Positions 37,959 through 46,984 of a DNA stretch of 64,000 bases are shown here, piece after piece (position 1 is the first letter of the stretch; each line of letters opens with the position of its first letter). The translations under genes were made by a program, and so were the position numbers. The DNA is taken from positions 1 through 64,000 of the forward strand of contig JACZXZ010000001.1 in the NCBI GenBank assembly GCA_022571365.1. The letters run 5' to 3'. This DNA is from Pseudomonadota bacterium. Lineage in GTDB: Bacteria; Pseudomonadota; Alphaproteobacteria; G022571365. The notes beneath the pieces are model-generated. The model saw only the letters and a list, made by a program, of their open reading frames with translations, was not told the origin of the DNA and did not search any database.

Positions 37959-38484
37959 GGACCCGTTCGATTTCGGGCGTCAGATCCTGCAGCTCAAGGA
38001 AGTTATCGGCCTGACGGCGCAGCTCATCAGCTACCATCGGAGGTTGTGTTCGCATCGTGCTTACCACCGTGACCCGCACGCCCTTGCGCTGCACCGCCTC
38101 GACCAGATAGCGAAAATCGCCATCGCCCGAAAACAGCACGATGTGGTCCAGGTTGCTGGACATCTCCATCATGTCGATGGCGATCTCGATGTCCATATTG
38201 CCTTTGATCTTGCGCCGGCCGGTGATGTCGATGAACTCCTTGGTCGGTTTGGTCACCATGGTGTAGCCGTTATAATCGAGCCAGTCGACCAGGGGGCGGA
38301 TCGACGAATATTCTTGGTCTTCGACCAGCGCCGTGTAATAGAAAGCGCGGATCAGGTAGCCCTTATCGGCGAACAGGTCCAGGAGGCGTTTGTAGTCGAT
38401 GTCGAAGCCGAGGGCCCGCGCGGCCGCATAAAGGTTCGCTCCATCGACGAAAAGTGCGATGCGTTCTTGCGGATAAAAGTTCAT
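37903..38484 (-). CDS. NYN-domain (LabA/DUF88) RNase-like protein
   Basis: 193 residues. PIN-like NYN domain: IALFVDGANLYAAARALG (first Asp), KGNMDIEIAIDMM (second acidic pair) and HIVLFSGDGDFRYLVEAV (third Asp), so the metal site looks complete. Such proteins are predicted RNases. Start ATG 38484 has a GAGGAA site; the in-frame TTG further upstream is less likely. The end overlaps the UDG gene, suggesting co-expression. Confidence 0.9.
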   Translation of the reverse strand: MNFYPQERIALFVDGANLYAAARALGFDIDYKRLLDLFADKGYLIRAFYYTALVEDQEYSSIRPLVDWLDYNGYTMVTKPTKEFIDITGRRKIKGNMDIEIAIDMMEMSSNLDHIVLFSGDGDFRYLVEAVQRKGVRVTVVSTMRTQPPMVADELRRQADNFLELQDLTPEIERVHGDRDEAQSQSQKFLETA

Positions 38485-38647
38485 AGAACTATTCCTCAAT
38501 CAATTCTGCAGATATTGAATGACCACGCCGGTTTTCGCTCCGGGGCGGCAAACGCTGGAATAAACGCGCCCGATAGCCAGCGGTTCAACCTATAATTAAG
38601 CGGCGCGGCACATTGTAGCAAGAGCCCGCGCCAAGAAAGGTCAGGCA

Positions 38648-39142
38648 TTGATCCTCGTCGGAATCGGGGCAAACTTGCCGAGCGTCCGATTCGGCTCGCC
38701 CGAGCGGACCTGCGAGGCCGCGCTCGCGACCCTGGCGGCCGAGGGCGTCCGTGTCCTGCGCCGATCGCGCTGGTACAGGAGCGCTCCGGTGCCCTCCTCG
38801 GAACAGCCGTGGTACGTCAACGGCGTGGTCCAGGCCTCGACGCGCCTGGGACCGAAACCGTTGCTTGAACTCCTTCACCGCATCGAGCGGGCGTTCGGCC
38901 GCGTCCGGACCGAGCCGAACGCGGCGCGGGTGATCGATTTAGACTTACTGGCCTATGACGACCTGATGACGGATGGCCCGGACGAGCCGCTCCTACCTCA
39001 CCCGCGCATGCACCAGCGGGCGTTCGTGCTGCTGCCGCTGGCGGAAATCGCGCCTGAGTGGCGCCACCCGGTGACCGGCGAGCCGATCGACCGGCTTATC
39101 GCCGCGCTCCCTCCGGATCAAACCGCCACGCTGGTCGAGTGA
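38648..39142 (+). CDS. folK: 2-amino-4-hydroxy-6-hydroxymethyldihydropteridine diphosphokinase
   Basis: 164 residues. Transfers pyrophosphate to the pterin in folate synthesis. Motifs: VGIGANLPS at the start, YRSAPVPSSEQPWYVNGVV, and the metal/pterin block RVIDLDLLAYDD followed by LPHPRMHQRAFVLLPL. Start TTG 38648 follows AAAGG; no ATG fits. Folate supply ties in with the C1 enzymes in this genome. Confidence 0.94.
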   Translation: MILVGIGANLPSVRFGSPERTCEAALATLAAEGVRVLRRSRWYRSAPVPSSEQPWYVNGVVQASTRLGPKPLLELLHRIERAFGRVRTEPNAARVIDLDLLAYDDLMTDGPDEPLLPHPRMHQRAFVLLPLAEIAPEWRHPVTGEPIDRLIAALPPDQTATLVE

Positions 39143-39183
39143 CGCCGTGGGTTGGCGCGAAGCGGCCGAAAGGGCGAACCACC

Positions 39184-39212
39184 TTGCGTTTAAGCTTCGG
39201 TAAATCTATATA
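39184..39212 (+). promoter_or_regulatory. Candidate sigma-70-type promoter of rpoZ
   Basis: TTGCGT (39184-39189), 17 bases, then TATATA (39207-39212), about 56 bases before the rpoZ start. Good spacing and an AT-rich -10 in GC-rich surroundings. Confidence 0.5.
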
Positions 39213-39267
39213 TTGCATTGCGCTCTAAGTACTGGTGCTCAAAGCCTTGTAGGCGGAGAAAACATCC

Positions 39268-39801
39268 ATGGCACGTGTAACCGTTGAAGACTGTATTACC
39301 AAAGTTCCCAATCGCTTTGACCTCGTCTTGGTCGCGGCCAAGCGGGCACGCGACATCGCGGCCGGACTGCCGCTGACCGTTGAACGCGACAATGACAAGA
39401 ATCCGGTGGTCGCGCTCAGGGAAATCGCCGAGGGAACCGTTGATCCGGATGACCTTAAGGAAGCCCTCGTGAAGAGTTTGCGCAAGTACGTCGAGATCGA
39501 CGAGCCCGAGGAGGACGTATTGGAGTTGCTGGTCACCGGGGAGGAGCTGACCACGGCCGGCGGCAAGGCCAAAGAGGACGTGTTGTCCATTTACCAGGAG
39601 GAGACAGAGACGGCGCCCGGCGGAGAGGGGGAAGAGCAAACCCACGCCGACGGAGAGAAGACGGCTGACTCGGCCGACCCGGCCGACCCGGCTGACTCGG
39701 CTGACGACGCAGGCGCGCGCGCGGGCGCCAAGGAAGGCGGAGAGGAGACGGCTGACCCGGCCGACGACGCAGGGGCGCGCGCGGGCTCCGAGAAAGAGTG
39801 A
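39268..39801 (+). CDS. rpoZ: RNA polymerase omega subunit with long acidic tail
   Basis: 177 residues. The normal omega core ([20 protein letters not shown] and [13 protein letters not shown], then [12 protein letters not shown]) fills about residues 1-90. The rest is an Ala/Asp/Glu-rich low-complexity tail with repeated [11 protein letters not shown] and DDAGARAG units, making the protein longer than many omega proteins. The tail is encoded by internally repeated DNA (about 39665-39785), consistent with expansion by slippage. Followed by the rel gene after about 105 bases, the usual spoT/rpoZ link. Confidence 0.95.
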   Translation: MARVTVEDCITKVPNRFDLVLVAAKRARDIAAGLPLTVERDNDKNPVVALREIAEGTVDPDDLKEALVKSLRKYVEIDEPEEDVLELLVTGEELTTAGGKAKEDVLSIYQEETETAPGGEGEEQTHADGEKTADSADPADPADSADDAGARAGAKEGGEETADPADDAGARAGSEKE

Positions 39802-39907
39802 GTCAGGGGTGACGCATGGCTGGAAAGGACCTGCCGTGTCGCCGCCACAGGTTTTTCGCATCTGATCCAGTTTCGGGCCGGGGCGGGCATGGGCCTGCCG
39901 TGGTGCC

Positions 39908-42049
39908 ATGATCCGTCAATTCGAGCTTGTCGAGCGGGTGAAGGCGTACGACCCCGCCGCTGACGAAGACGCCCTCAACCGGGCCTATGTCTTTTCCATG
40001 AAGGCGCACGGCCTGCAGAAGCGGGCCTCGGGCGACCCCTATTTCTCCCATCCCCTGGAAGTCGCCGGCATCCTGACCGAGTACCGGCTTGACAGCGCCT
40101 CGATCGTGACGGCGCTTCTCCATGACACCGTGGAAGACACGCTCGCCACGCGCGAGCAAATCGAGTCGCTGTTCGGCAAGGAGATCGGGCGCCTCGTCGA
40201 CGGCGTGACCAAGCTGTCACGCATCGAACTCCAGTCCGACCAAGCCCAGCAGGCGGAGAACTTCCGCAAGCTGGTGCTGGCGATGTCCGAGGATATTCGC
40301 GTGCTGCTGGTGAAGCTCGCCGACCGGCTGCACAACATGCGCACGCTGCGCCATATCGGGGATCCAGAAAAGCGCAAGCACATCGCCCGCGAAACTATGG
40401 AGATCTACGCTCCGCTGGCCGAGCGTGTCGGCATGCACGACATGAAGGACGAGCTCGAGGACCTGGCCTTCGCGGAGTTCAACCCGGATGCCCGCGAATC
40501 GATCCTGGCGCGGCTTGGCTTCCTGCGCGCCCGCGGCGAGGATCTGATCGTCCGTATCATCGACGAGTTGAAGCGGATCCAGTCCAAAGGAGGGCTGAAG
40601 GCCGAAGTTTCGGGCCGCGAAAAGTCGCCCTATTCGGTGTGGCGCAAGATGCAGCGGAACCATGTCGGTTTCGAGCAGCTCTCCGACATCATGGCGTTTC
40701 GCGTCGTCGTCGCCACGGTGGCCGAGTGCTATCAGGCGCTCGGCATCATCCACAGCCACTATCCGATGGTGCCGGGCCGGTTCAAGGACTACATCTCGAC
40801 ACCGAAGCCAAACGGCTACTGCTCTATTCACACCGGCGTGATCGGGCCTGAGCGCCATCGCATCGAGATTCAAATTCGTACCACCGAGATGCACGAGATC
40901 GCCGACCGCGGCGTCGCCACCCACTGGGTCTACAAGCAGGGCAGGGCCAGGACCGAGGGCCCCCAATACCGCTGGTTGCGCGAGCTCCTGGACATCCTGG
41001 AGCACGCCGCGGGCCCCGAGGAATTCCTCGAGCACACCAAGCTCGAAATGTTCCGGGACCAGGTGTTCTGCTTTACCCCGAAGGGCGATCTGATTGTGCT
41101 TCCGCAGGCCGCGACCCCGGTCGATTTCGCCTATGCCATCCATTCCGAGATCGGAGACACCTGCGTCGGCGCCAAGATCAACGGCCGCATTTCGCCGCTT
41201 AAGACCATACTCAAGAACGGCGATCAGGTGGAGATCCTGACGTCCAAAACCGGCACGCCCAATCCGGAATGGGAGCGCTTCGTCGTTACCGGTAAGGCAC
41301 GCACCCGCGTCCGCCGGTTCGTCCGCACCCAGCAGCGGGCGCAATATATCGACCTGGGCCGTTCGATCCTCCAGAAACAGTTTGAACGGGGGGGCTACGA
41401 GTTTTCCCCGAAGACGCTCGAAGAAGTGCTTGAGACCTTCCGGTGCAGCTCCGTCGACGACCTCTACGCCGACCTCGGCCAAGGCCTCCACACCGGCGGC
41501 GAGGTGATGGGCGCGGTCTTTCCCGAGACCAAGGCCAAGGGCGGCAAGGTCCTCCCGCCCCGCCGGGCCCGGACCAAGAAAGACAAGGATAAGGAGCACG
41601 CGATCCCGATCCGCGGCCTCATCCCTGGAATGGCAGTGCACTTCGCCGGCTGCTGCCACGCCCTTCCGGGCGATCGCATCGTCGGTATCGTCACCGCCGG
41701 CAAGGGTGTCACCGTCCACACCATCGACTGCGAGGCCTTGGAAAGCTTCACGGATACGCCCGAGCGCTGGCTCGACCTGGCGTGGGATGTCGATTCGAAC
41801 GACCAGGAGGGCCATGTCGGCCGCATCACCGTCGTCGTCGCCAACGAGCGGGGCAGCCTGGGGAGTCTTTCGACCGTGATCGGCAGGAACGACGGCAATA
41901 TCACCAATCTGAAGATCACCAATCGGTCGACGGACTTTTTCGAGATGACGATCGACATCGAAGTCCAGAACGTGAGGCACCTGACGAATATCATCGCGGC
42001 CTTGCGCGCGACCCCAGCCATCAACTCGGTGGAACGGGCGCGCGGATGA
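39908..42049 (+). CDS. rel: Bifunctional (p)ppGpp synthetase/hydrolase
   Basis: 713 residues. The N-terminal HD hydrolase has HDTVEDT and DRLHNMRTL, so the hydrolase site looks intact. The synthetase domain includes GRFKDYISTPKPNGYCSIHT and EIQIRTTEMHEIADRGVATH. TGS (CFTPKGDLIVLPQAATPVDFA), the helical/zinc-finger region (CCHALPGDRIVGI) and the C-terminal ACT domain (VVVANERGSLGSLSTVIGRN) follow in order. Alphaproteobacteria usually have this single Rel/Spo enzyme for the stringent response. Confidence 0.96.
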   Translation: MIRQFELVERVKAYDPAADEDALNRAYVFSMKAHGLQKRASGDPYFSHPLEVAGILTEYRLDSASIVTALLHDTVEDTLATREQIESLFGKEIGRLVDGVTKLSRIELQSDQAQQAENFRKLVLAMSEDIRVLLVKLADRLHNMRTLRHIGDPEKRKHIARETMEIYAPLAERVGMHDMKDELEDLAFAEFNPDARESILARLGFLRARGEDLIVRIIDELKRIQSKGGLKAEVSGREKSPYSVWRKMQRNHVGFEQLSDIMAFRVVVATVAECYQALGIIHSHYPMVPGRFKDYISTPKPNGYCSIHTGVIGPERHRIEIQIRTTEMHEIADRGVATHWVYKQGRARTEGPQYRWLRELLDILEHAAGPEEFLEHTKLEMFRDQVFCFTPKGDLIVLPQAATPVDFAYAIHSEIGDTCVGAKINGRISPLKTILKNGDQVEILTSKTGTPNPEWERFVVTGKARTRVRRFVRTQQRAQYIDLGRSILQKQFERGGYEFSPKTLEEVLETFRCSSVDDLYADLGQGLHTGGEVMGAVFPETKAKGGKVLPPRRARTKKDKDKEHAIPIRGLIPGMAVHFAGCCHALPGDRIVGIVTAGKGVTVHTIDCEALESFTDTPERWLDLAWDVDSNDQEGHVGRITVVVANERGSLGSLSTVIGRNDGNITNLKITNRSTDFFEMTIDIEVQNVRHLTNIIAALRATPAINSVERARG

Positions 42050-42056
42050 ACCGGTC

Positions 42057-42338
42057 GTGACAGGCCCCCTGGCACGGACCGCCGGGCGGCTGGATGCTGG
42101 GTTTGACCCCATCCTTGCCTTGCCCGAGCAGTTGATCCTGGGGTATCTGTTCCAACCCATCCGGCAGGTGCCGTTGGCGATGATCGCCGGCAGCCTGCCG
42201 ACTGTCGTCGTGGCCTGGTTCGTCTTCTATTGGCCGTTCAAGCGCCTGGTCGCCGGGTATCACGCCGAGCGGCGCAGCCGGCTCCGGCGCGAGTCCTTAA
42301 GGCTAGCACGCGCGCGCGAGCAGGAGGTTCGGACATGA
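42057..42338 (+). CDS. Small one- or two-helix membrane protein
   Basis: 93 residues from GTG 42057. A hydrophobic stretch ([21 protein letters not shown]) is followed by a basic, Arg-rich tail. It may correspond to the C-terminal part of a DUF2062-type membrane protein, which sits at this position in some relatives; that is a guess. The stop overlaps the pdxJ start (ATGA), which argues that the gene is translated. No full-length family match could be made by eye. Confidence 0.55.
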   Translation: MTGPLARTAGRLDAGFDPILALPEQLILGYLFQPIRQVPLAMIAGSLPTVVVAWFVFYWPFKRLVAGYHAERRSRLRRESLRLARAREQEVRT

Positions 42339-43096
42339 ACGTGGGACGGCAGCTCCGCCTTGGCGTGAACATCGATCACGTCGCCACCATTCGCAATGCC
42401 CGCGGCGGACGCCACCCGGACCTCCTGCGGGCGGCGCGGCTCGCCGCCCAGGCGGGGGCCGACGGGATCACCGCGCACTTGCGCGAGGATCGCCGCCACA
42501 TCTCGGATGAAGACATCCGGCGTTTGCGATCAGAGATCGACCTGCCCCTCAACATGGAGATGGCGGCGACCGACGAAATGCTCCAGATCGCGCTGCGCGA
42601 CCCGCCCCATGCGGTTTGCATGGTGCCCGAGAAGCGCGAGGAGCGGACCACCGAGGGCGGTCTCGATGTGGTGGCGGGATTCAACCACTTGCGGGACTTT
42701 GTGGAGCGGCTCGGGGGGGCCGGCATCCGGGTCGCGATGTTCGTCGAGCCTGATCCCGCCCAGATCGACGCGGCGAAGGCACTGCGCGCGCCGGTGGTGG
42801 AATTGCACACCGGCGCCTATTGCACGGCCGAGGGCGCGGCGCGCGAAGCCGAACTCGAGCGCATCGTAGCCGCGGCGGCCCATGCCGAGGCCGTGGATCT
42901 GGAATGCCACGCCGGCCATGGCCTCGGCTTCGATACGGTGGGCCCGGTGGCGGCGATTGCGGCCATTGTCGAGCTCAATATCGGCCATTTCCTGATCGGC
43001 GAGGCGATCTTTGGCGGCTTGCAATCGGCCGTCAAACGCATGCGCGCTTTCATGGACGAGGCGCGGGCCGAAGCGCTTGGCGAGCGCCGTGCCTGA
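42335..43096 (+). CDS. pdxJ: Pyridoxine 5'-phosphate synthase
   Basis: 253 residues. Makes PNP from 3-amino-2-oxopropyl phosphate and DXP in PLP synthesis. Start ATG 42335 with an AGGAGG site. Motifs: [57 protein letters not shown] and [11 protein letters not shown] with the catalytic His, [15 protein letters not shown]. The PLP enzymes encoded nearby (Sga, IlvA) depend on this cofactor. Confidence 0.97.
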   Translation: MNVGRQLRLGVNIDHVATIRNARGGRHPDLLRAARLAAQAGADGITAHLREDRRHISDEDIRRLRSEIDLPLNMEMAATDEMLQIALRDPPHAVCMVPEKREERTTEGGLDVVAGFNHLRDFVERLGGAGIRVAMFVEPDPAQIDAAKALRAPVVELHTGAYCTAEGAAREAELERIVAAAAHAEAVDLECHAGHGLGFDTVGPVAAIAAIVELNIGHFLIGEAIFGGLQSAVKRMRAFMDEARAEALGERRA

Positions 43097-43117
43097 GCCG
43101 TCGCCGCCCGGCCGTCG

Positions 43118-43525
43118 ATGATCCTGGGCATCGGCAGCGACCTCGTCGATATCCGGCGTATCGAGCGCACGCTCGAGCGCTTCGGCGACCGGTTCACCAC
43201 CCGCGTCTTTACCGAGACCGAGCGCAAGAGGTCGAGCCGCCGCGCCGACCACGCCGCCAGTTACGCCAAGCGGTTCGCCGCCAAGGAGGCGTGCTCGAAG
43301 GCCCTCGGCACCGGCTTTCGCAACGGTGTCTCCTGGCGCGACCTGAGCGTCGTCAACCTGCCTTCCGGCAAGCCGACGATGGCGCTCACCGGCGCCGCCG
43401 CCAGGCGGCTGGCCGAGATAACACCGTCCGGGATGGTGGCCCAGATCGATCTCACCATGGCCGATGATCACCCGCTCGCCCACGCGATCGTGGTAATCTC
43501 CGCGGTTCCCGAAAGGCGGGAATGA
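43118..43525 (+). CDS. acpS: Holo-[acyl-carrier-protein] synthase
   Basis: 135 residues. Transfers phosphopantetheine to ACP. Metal-binding residues in [15 protein letters not shown] (Asp near 8) and [17 protein letters not shown] (Glu near 57), both intact. Lies in the conserved pdxJ-acpS-lepB-rnc-era-recO run. Confidence 0.95.
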   Translation: MILGIGSDLVDIRRIERTLERFGDRFTTRVFTETERKRSSRRADHAASYAKRFAAKEACSKALGTGFRNGVSWRDLSVVNLPSGKPTMALTGAAARRLAEITPSGMVAQIDLTMADDHPLAHAIVVISAVPERRE

Positions 43526-43580
43526 AGGCGTTGATCGCGCCTTTGAGGGCCAGGCGGGGCTCGATTTATCATCCCATATT

Positions 43581-43595
43581 CCAGAAGCGTTCTGG
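43581..43595. promoter_or_regulatory. Perfect dyad in the acpS-lepB gap
   Basis: CCAGAA-GCG-TTCTGG, a perfect 6-bp inverted repeat with a 3-base centre, in the only AT-rich gap of this operon and followed by TATAAA-like sequence. A centre of three bases suits a protein-bound operator more than a hairpin. Confidence 0.4.
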
Positions 43596-43624
43596 TATAA
43601 ACTTATTCGATTTCAAATAGATAA

Positions 43625-44416
43625 ATGAAAAAATTCATATTCCGTAAGAACTCCGGCGGCCTTTGGGAGACGGTCAAAACCATCCTCTACGCGGTCCTGA
43701 TCGCCCTCGTTGTGCGCACCGTGGCCTTCGAGCCGTTCAATATCCCTTCGGGTTCGATGAAGCCGACTCTCCTGGTCGGCGACTATGTGTTCGTGTCGAA
43801 ATACGCCTATGGCTACAGCCGGCATTCCTTGCCGTTCGGCCCACCGCTGTTCTCCGGGCGGGTGTTCTTCACCGAACCCGAGCGCGGCGACGTCGTCGTC
43901 TTCAAGCTGCCGCGGGATAATGAAACCGACTACATCAAACGAATCGTCGGCCTGCCGGAAGACCGCATCCAGGTGAGGGGCGGCGTGCTCTACATCAACG
44001 GCGAGCCGGTCGAGCGACAACCTGTCGGGGATGGCGTTCGGTCCAACGGGACCGGCGGAATGCCCTGGTGCCCGGAAGCCCTGTCGGGCAGCTGGACGAA
44101 TCGCGTTACCGAGTACCTGGAGACTCTGCCGGGCGGCAAAACCCATCCCATTATCGAGGTCACGGATTGCGCGATGCTGGACGACACGGGTGTCTACAGG
44201 GTGCCCGAGGGGCATTACTTCGTCATGGGTGACAACCGGGACAATTCCGCCGATAGCCGGGGCGATGGCAGAAAGGGATGGTTTGTCCCCGCCGAAAACC
44301 TGGTCGGCCGTGCCGAAATCCTGTTTTTCTCCACCGACGGCGGGGCGCGGTGGTGGGAGCTCTGGAAGTGGCCGGGCGCCATTCGCTTCGACCGCATTTT
44401 TAAAACGATCGAGTAG
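43625..44416 (+). CDS. lepB: Signal peptidase I
   Basis: 263 residues. Cleaves Sec and Tat signal peptides at the outer face of the inner membrane. One N-terminal membrane helix (TILYAVLIALVVRTVAF), the catalytic Ser in FNIPSGSMKPTLL, the catalytic Lys in DYIKRIVGLP, and the GDNRDNSADSR box. The leader before the ATG is AT-rich and has no strong ribosome site. rnc starts on the last base of its stop. Confidence 0.96.
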   Translation: MKKFIFRKNSGGLWETVKTILYAVLIALVVRTVAFEPFNIPSGSMKPTLLVGDYVFVSKYAYGYSRHSLPFGPPLFSGRVFFTEPERGDVVVFKLPRDNETDYIKRIVGLPEDRIQVRGGVLYINGEPVERQPVGDGVRSNGTGGMPWCPEALSGSWTNRVTEYLETLPGGKTHPIIEVTDCAMLDDTGVYRVPEGHYFVMGDNRDNSADSRGDGRKGWFVPAENLVGRAEILFFSTDGGARWWELWKWPGAIRFDRIFKTIE

Positions 44417-45108
44417 TGAGGCCGAGGCCGCGCAGGCACCGCGAGCTGGAACAGGCGCTGGGCCATCGCTTCGCCCGCCCGGCGTTGCTGGAGGAGGCGT
44501 TGACCCATGCGAGCGCCGCCTCTGGCGGGGTCGCCTATGAGCGTCTGGAGTTCCTGGGCGACCGGGTGCTTGCCCTGGTGATGGCCGATCTTTTGCTCAG
44601 GCGTTTTCCCGAGGAGCCGGAAGGAGATCTGGCCCTCCGTCATGCCGCGCTCGTGCGCCGCGAGGCCGTTCTCAGCGTGGCCGAGGCCGTTGACCTCGGT
44701 CGCCATCTCATCCTATCGAAGGGCGAGAGCGAGGCCGGCGGGCGCTTGAACCCGACGATCCTCGGCGACGCCTGCGAGGCGGTGATCGCGGCGCTTTATC
44801 TGGATGGCGGATTCGCCGCCGCCCAACGGTTCGTCGAGGACCGGTGGACGCCGCTCGTCGCCATGGATGTCGAGCCGCCTCAGGACGCCAAGACGGCGCT
44901 CCAGGAATGGGCCCAAGGCCGGGGCAAGCCCCTGCCGACCTACGAGACCCTGAGCGTCGCGGGGCCGCCCCACGAGCCGACCTTTGTGATCGAGGTCCGG
45001 GTCGAGGGCCTGGAGCCGGCGACCGCCAGCGGATCCTCGAAGCGTGCGGCGGAGCAGGTCGCGGCCGCCGCGCTCTTGGAACGGGTGGCCGCCACCGACG
45101 ATGCCTGA
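44416..45108 (+). CDS. rnc: Ribonuclease III
   Basis: 230 residues. Double-strand RNase with the signature ERLEFLGDRVL (near residue 40), second metal motif GDACEAVIAALYLDGG, and a C-terminal dsRNA-binding domain (DAKTALQEWAQGRGKPLP, GSSKRAAEQVAAAALLE). Start GTG overlaps the lepB stop by one base; its end overlaps era by eight bases. Confidence 0.96.
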   Translation: MRPRPRRHRELEQALGHRFARPALLEEALTHASAASGGVAYERLEFLGDRVLALVMADLLLRRFPEEPEGDLALRHAALVRREAVLSVAEAVDLGRHLILSKGESEAGGRLNPTILGDACEAVIAALYLDGGFAAAQRFVEDRWTPLVAMDVEPPQDAKTALQEWAQGRGKPLPTYETLSVAGPPHEPTFVIEVRVEGLEPATASGSSKRAAEQVAAAALLERVAATDDA

Positions 45109-46021
45109 GGCGGGCGAGACAAGCCGCTGCGGCTTCGTGGCGCTCGTGGGCGCGCCCAATGTCGGCAAGTCGACCCTCATGAACAACCTGGTCGGCGCCA
45201 AGGTGTCGATCGTCACGCCCAAGGTGCAGACCACCCGCACCCGCGTGCTGGGCATCTGCATCCGCGGCGCCTCGCAGCTCGTCTTCGTCGACACGCCCGG
45301 CATCTTCATGCCCAAACGGCGGCTCGAGCGGGCCATGGTGAGCGCGGCCTGGCGCGGCGCCGCCGACGCCGACATGGCCGTGGTCCTGGTCGATGCGGCT
45401 CAAGGGCGTGAAGGCGCGGTCGACACCGACACGGGGCGCATCGTCGAGAGACTCAAGCGAGGGGAGCGCAAGGCGATCCTGGCGCTCAACAAGATCGATC
45501 TGGTGAAGCGGGAGAGGTTGCTCGGGCTGGCCGAGGAGCTCGGCCGGACGGGCGTCTTCACCGACACCTTCATGATCTCGGCCTTGACCGGCGACGGGGT
45601 CCAGGATCTCTCGGACTTCCTGGCGGCGAACGTGCCCGAAGGCCCGTGGCTGTTCCCCGAAGACCAGCTTTCGGACATGCCCGAGCGCCTGCTGGCCGCC
45701 GAGATCACGCGGGAGAAGCTGTTCCTCCAGCTTCACCAGGAGCTGCCCTACAGCCTCGCGGTCGAGACCGAGAGCTGGGAGGAGTTCGACGACGGCAGCG
45801 TCAAGATCAACCAGATCATCTATATCCAGCGCGACAGCCAGAAGGCCATCGTCCTCGGCAAGGGCGGCCGCCAGATCAAGGCCGTGGGCCGGGCGGCGCG
45901 CGAGGAGCTCGAGGTCCTCTTCGGCCGCCGGGTGCATCTGTTCCTCCATGTCAAGGTGCGCCCGGACTGGATCGACGACCCCGAGCGCTACCGCGATCTG
46001 GGGCTGGACTACAACGCGTGA
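45101..46021 (+). CDS. era: GTPase Era
   Basis: 306 residues. GTPase for 16S rRNA processing and 30S assembly. G1 GAPNVGKST, G2 region KVQTTRTRVLGI, G3 DTPG, G4 NKID, and a C-terminal KH domain with IVLGKGGRQIKAVGRAAR. Start ATG 45101 lies inside the rnc end. Confidence 0.97.
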   Translation: MPEAGETSRCGFVALVGAPNVGKSTLMNNLVGAKVSIVTPKVQTTRTRVLGICIRGASQLVFVDTPGIFMPKRRLERAMVSAAWRGAADADMAVVLVDAAQGREGAVDTDTGRIVERLKRGERKAILALNKIDLVKRERLLGLAEELGRTGVFTDTFMISALTGDGVQDLSDFLAANVPEGPWLFPEDQLSDMPERLLAAEITREKLFLQLHQELPYSLAVETESWEEFDDGSVKINQIIYIQRDSQKAIVLGKGGRQIKAVGRAAREELEVLFGRRVHLFLHVKVRPDWIDDPERYRDLGLDYNA

Positions 46022-46024
46022 GCC

Positions 46025-46735
46025 ATGGACTGGGCCGACGAGGGGATCGTTTTATCGGCGCGCAAGCACGGCGAGAGCGCGGCCATCGTGACCTTGCTCA
46101 CCCGCGCGCACGGGCGCCATCTGGGGCTGGTCCACGGCGGCGCGGGCCGGCGCGGGCGCGGCGTCTACCAGCCGGGCAACCGGGTGGCCGCCAGGTGGCG
46201 GGCGCGGCTCTCCGAGCATCTCGGCACCTATGTTTGCGAGCTGGAGCGCAGTGTCGCCGCGGCGTTTCTGGACGACCCGGCCCGCCTTGCGGGCCTGAGC
46301 GCGGCCTGTGCCGTGGCCGAGGCGACGCTGCCGGAGCGCGAGTCCCATCCGGCCGTGTTCGAGGCCATGCTCGCCTTGCTCGAGGCCTTCGAGACGCCGG
46401 GCTGGGACCAGGCCTATGTGCGCTGGGAGCTGGGCTTGTTGCAAGAGCTTGGCTTCGGCCTCGACCTGTCGAAATGCGCGGCCACCGGCGTCAAGGACGC
46501 GCTCGTCTACGTCTCGCCCAGGACCGGCCGGGCGCTGTCGCTGTCGGCGGGCGGGCGCTGGCGCGACCGGCTGTTGCCCCTGCCTGGCTTCCTGATCGGC
46601 CAGCCCGGCGCGGGCACGGTCGCCGACGGGCTGGCGCTCACCGGCTATTTCCTGGAGCGCCACGTCCTCTCCCCTGGGCAGCGGTCGTTGCCCGCCGCGC
46701 GGACGCGTCTGGCCGAGCGCTTCGCCCCCCGCTGA
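46025..46735 (+). CDS. recO: DNA repair protein RecO
   Basis: 236 residues. N-terminal OB fold (WADEGIVLSARKHGESAAIV, LTRAHGRHLGLVHGGAGRR) and a helical C-terminal region (RWELGLLQELGFGLDLSKCA). Acts in RecFOR recombination by loading RecA. The zinc-finger cysteines of some RecO proteins are largely absent: only one Cys is seen in this region. Last gene of the lepB-rnc-era-recO run, three bases after era. Confidence 0.93.
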   Translation: MDWADEGIVLSARKHGESAAIVTLLTRAHGRHLGLVHGGAGRRGRGVYQPGNRVAARWRARLSEHLGTYVCELERSVAAAFLDDPARLAGLSAACAVAEATLPERESHPAVFEAMLALLEAFETPGWDQAYVRWELGLLQELGFGLDLSKCAATGVKDALVYVSPRTGRALSLSAGGRWRDRLLPLPGFLIGQPGAGTVADGLALTGYFLERHVLSPGQRSLPAARTRLAERFAPR

Positions 46736-46920
46736 CGCGGGGCGAAGAAAGGCGTTGCCGAGCCGTGCGCGACGCCTTCATGGCGGTCGGCCCACGGACC
46801 CTCGCCGAGGCGCTCGACCGGGTGGTTTCAGAACTGGAGGAGGTGGCCGGCATGTCATCCACGGCGGGCTGAAGCAACACAACCGGTTGGGTGGTGCTGG
46901 CGACAAGCTACGATATCTGG

Positions 46921-46984
46921 TAGTTAAGGGCCATTGTTAGTAAGGGCCATTGTGACCGAGTAGTTGAGGGCCATCATGACCGAG
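46921..46984 (+). repeat. Triplicated ribosome-site/start segment in front of parC
   Basis: Three degenerate copies of TAGTTAAGGGCCATTGTGAC-type sequence: 46921-46937, 46938-46960 and 46961-46984. The third carries the real parC start (ATG 46976); the second carries GTG-ACC-GAG-TAG, a three-codon mini-frame mirroring the first parC codons (ATG ACC GAG). Confidence 0.85.

Noticed and set aside
40217-42160. 647-residue open frame antisense to rel
   Set aside because: The plus strand encodes a full Rel protein with all motifs; the antisense frame has no recognisable domain.
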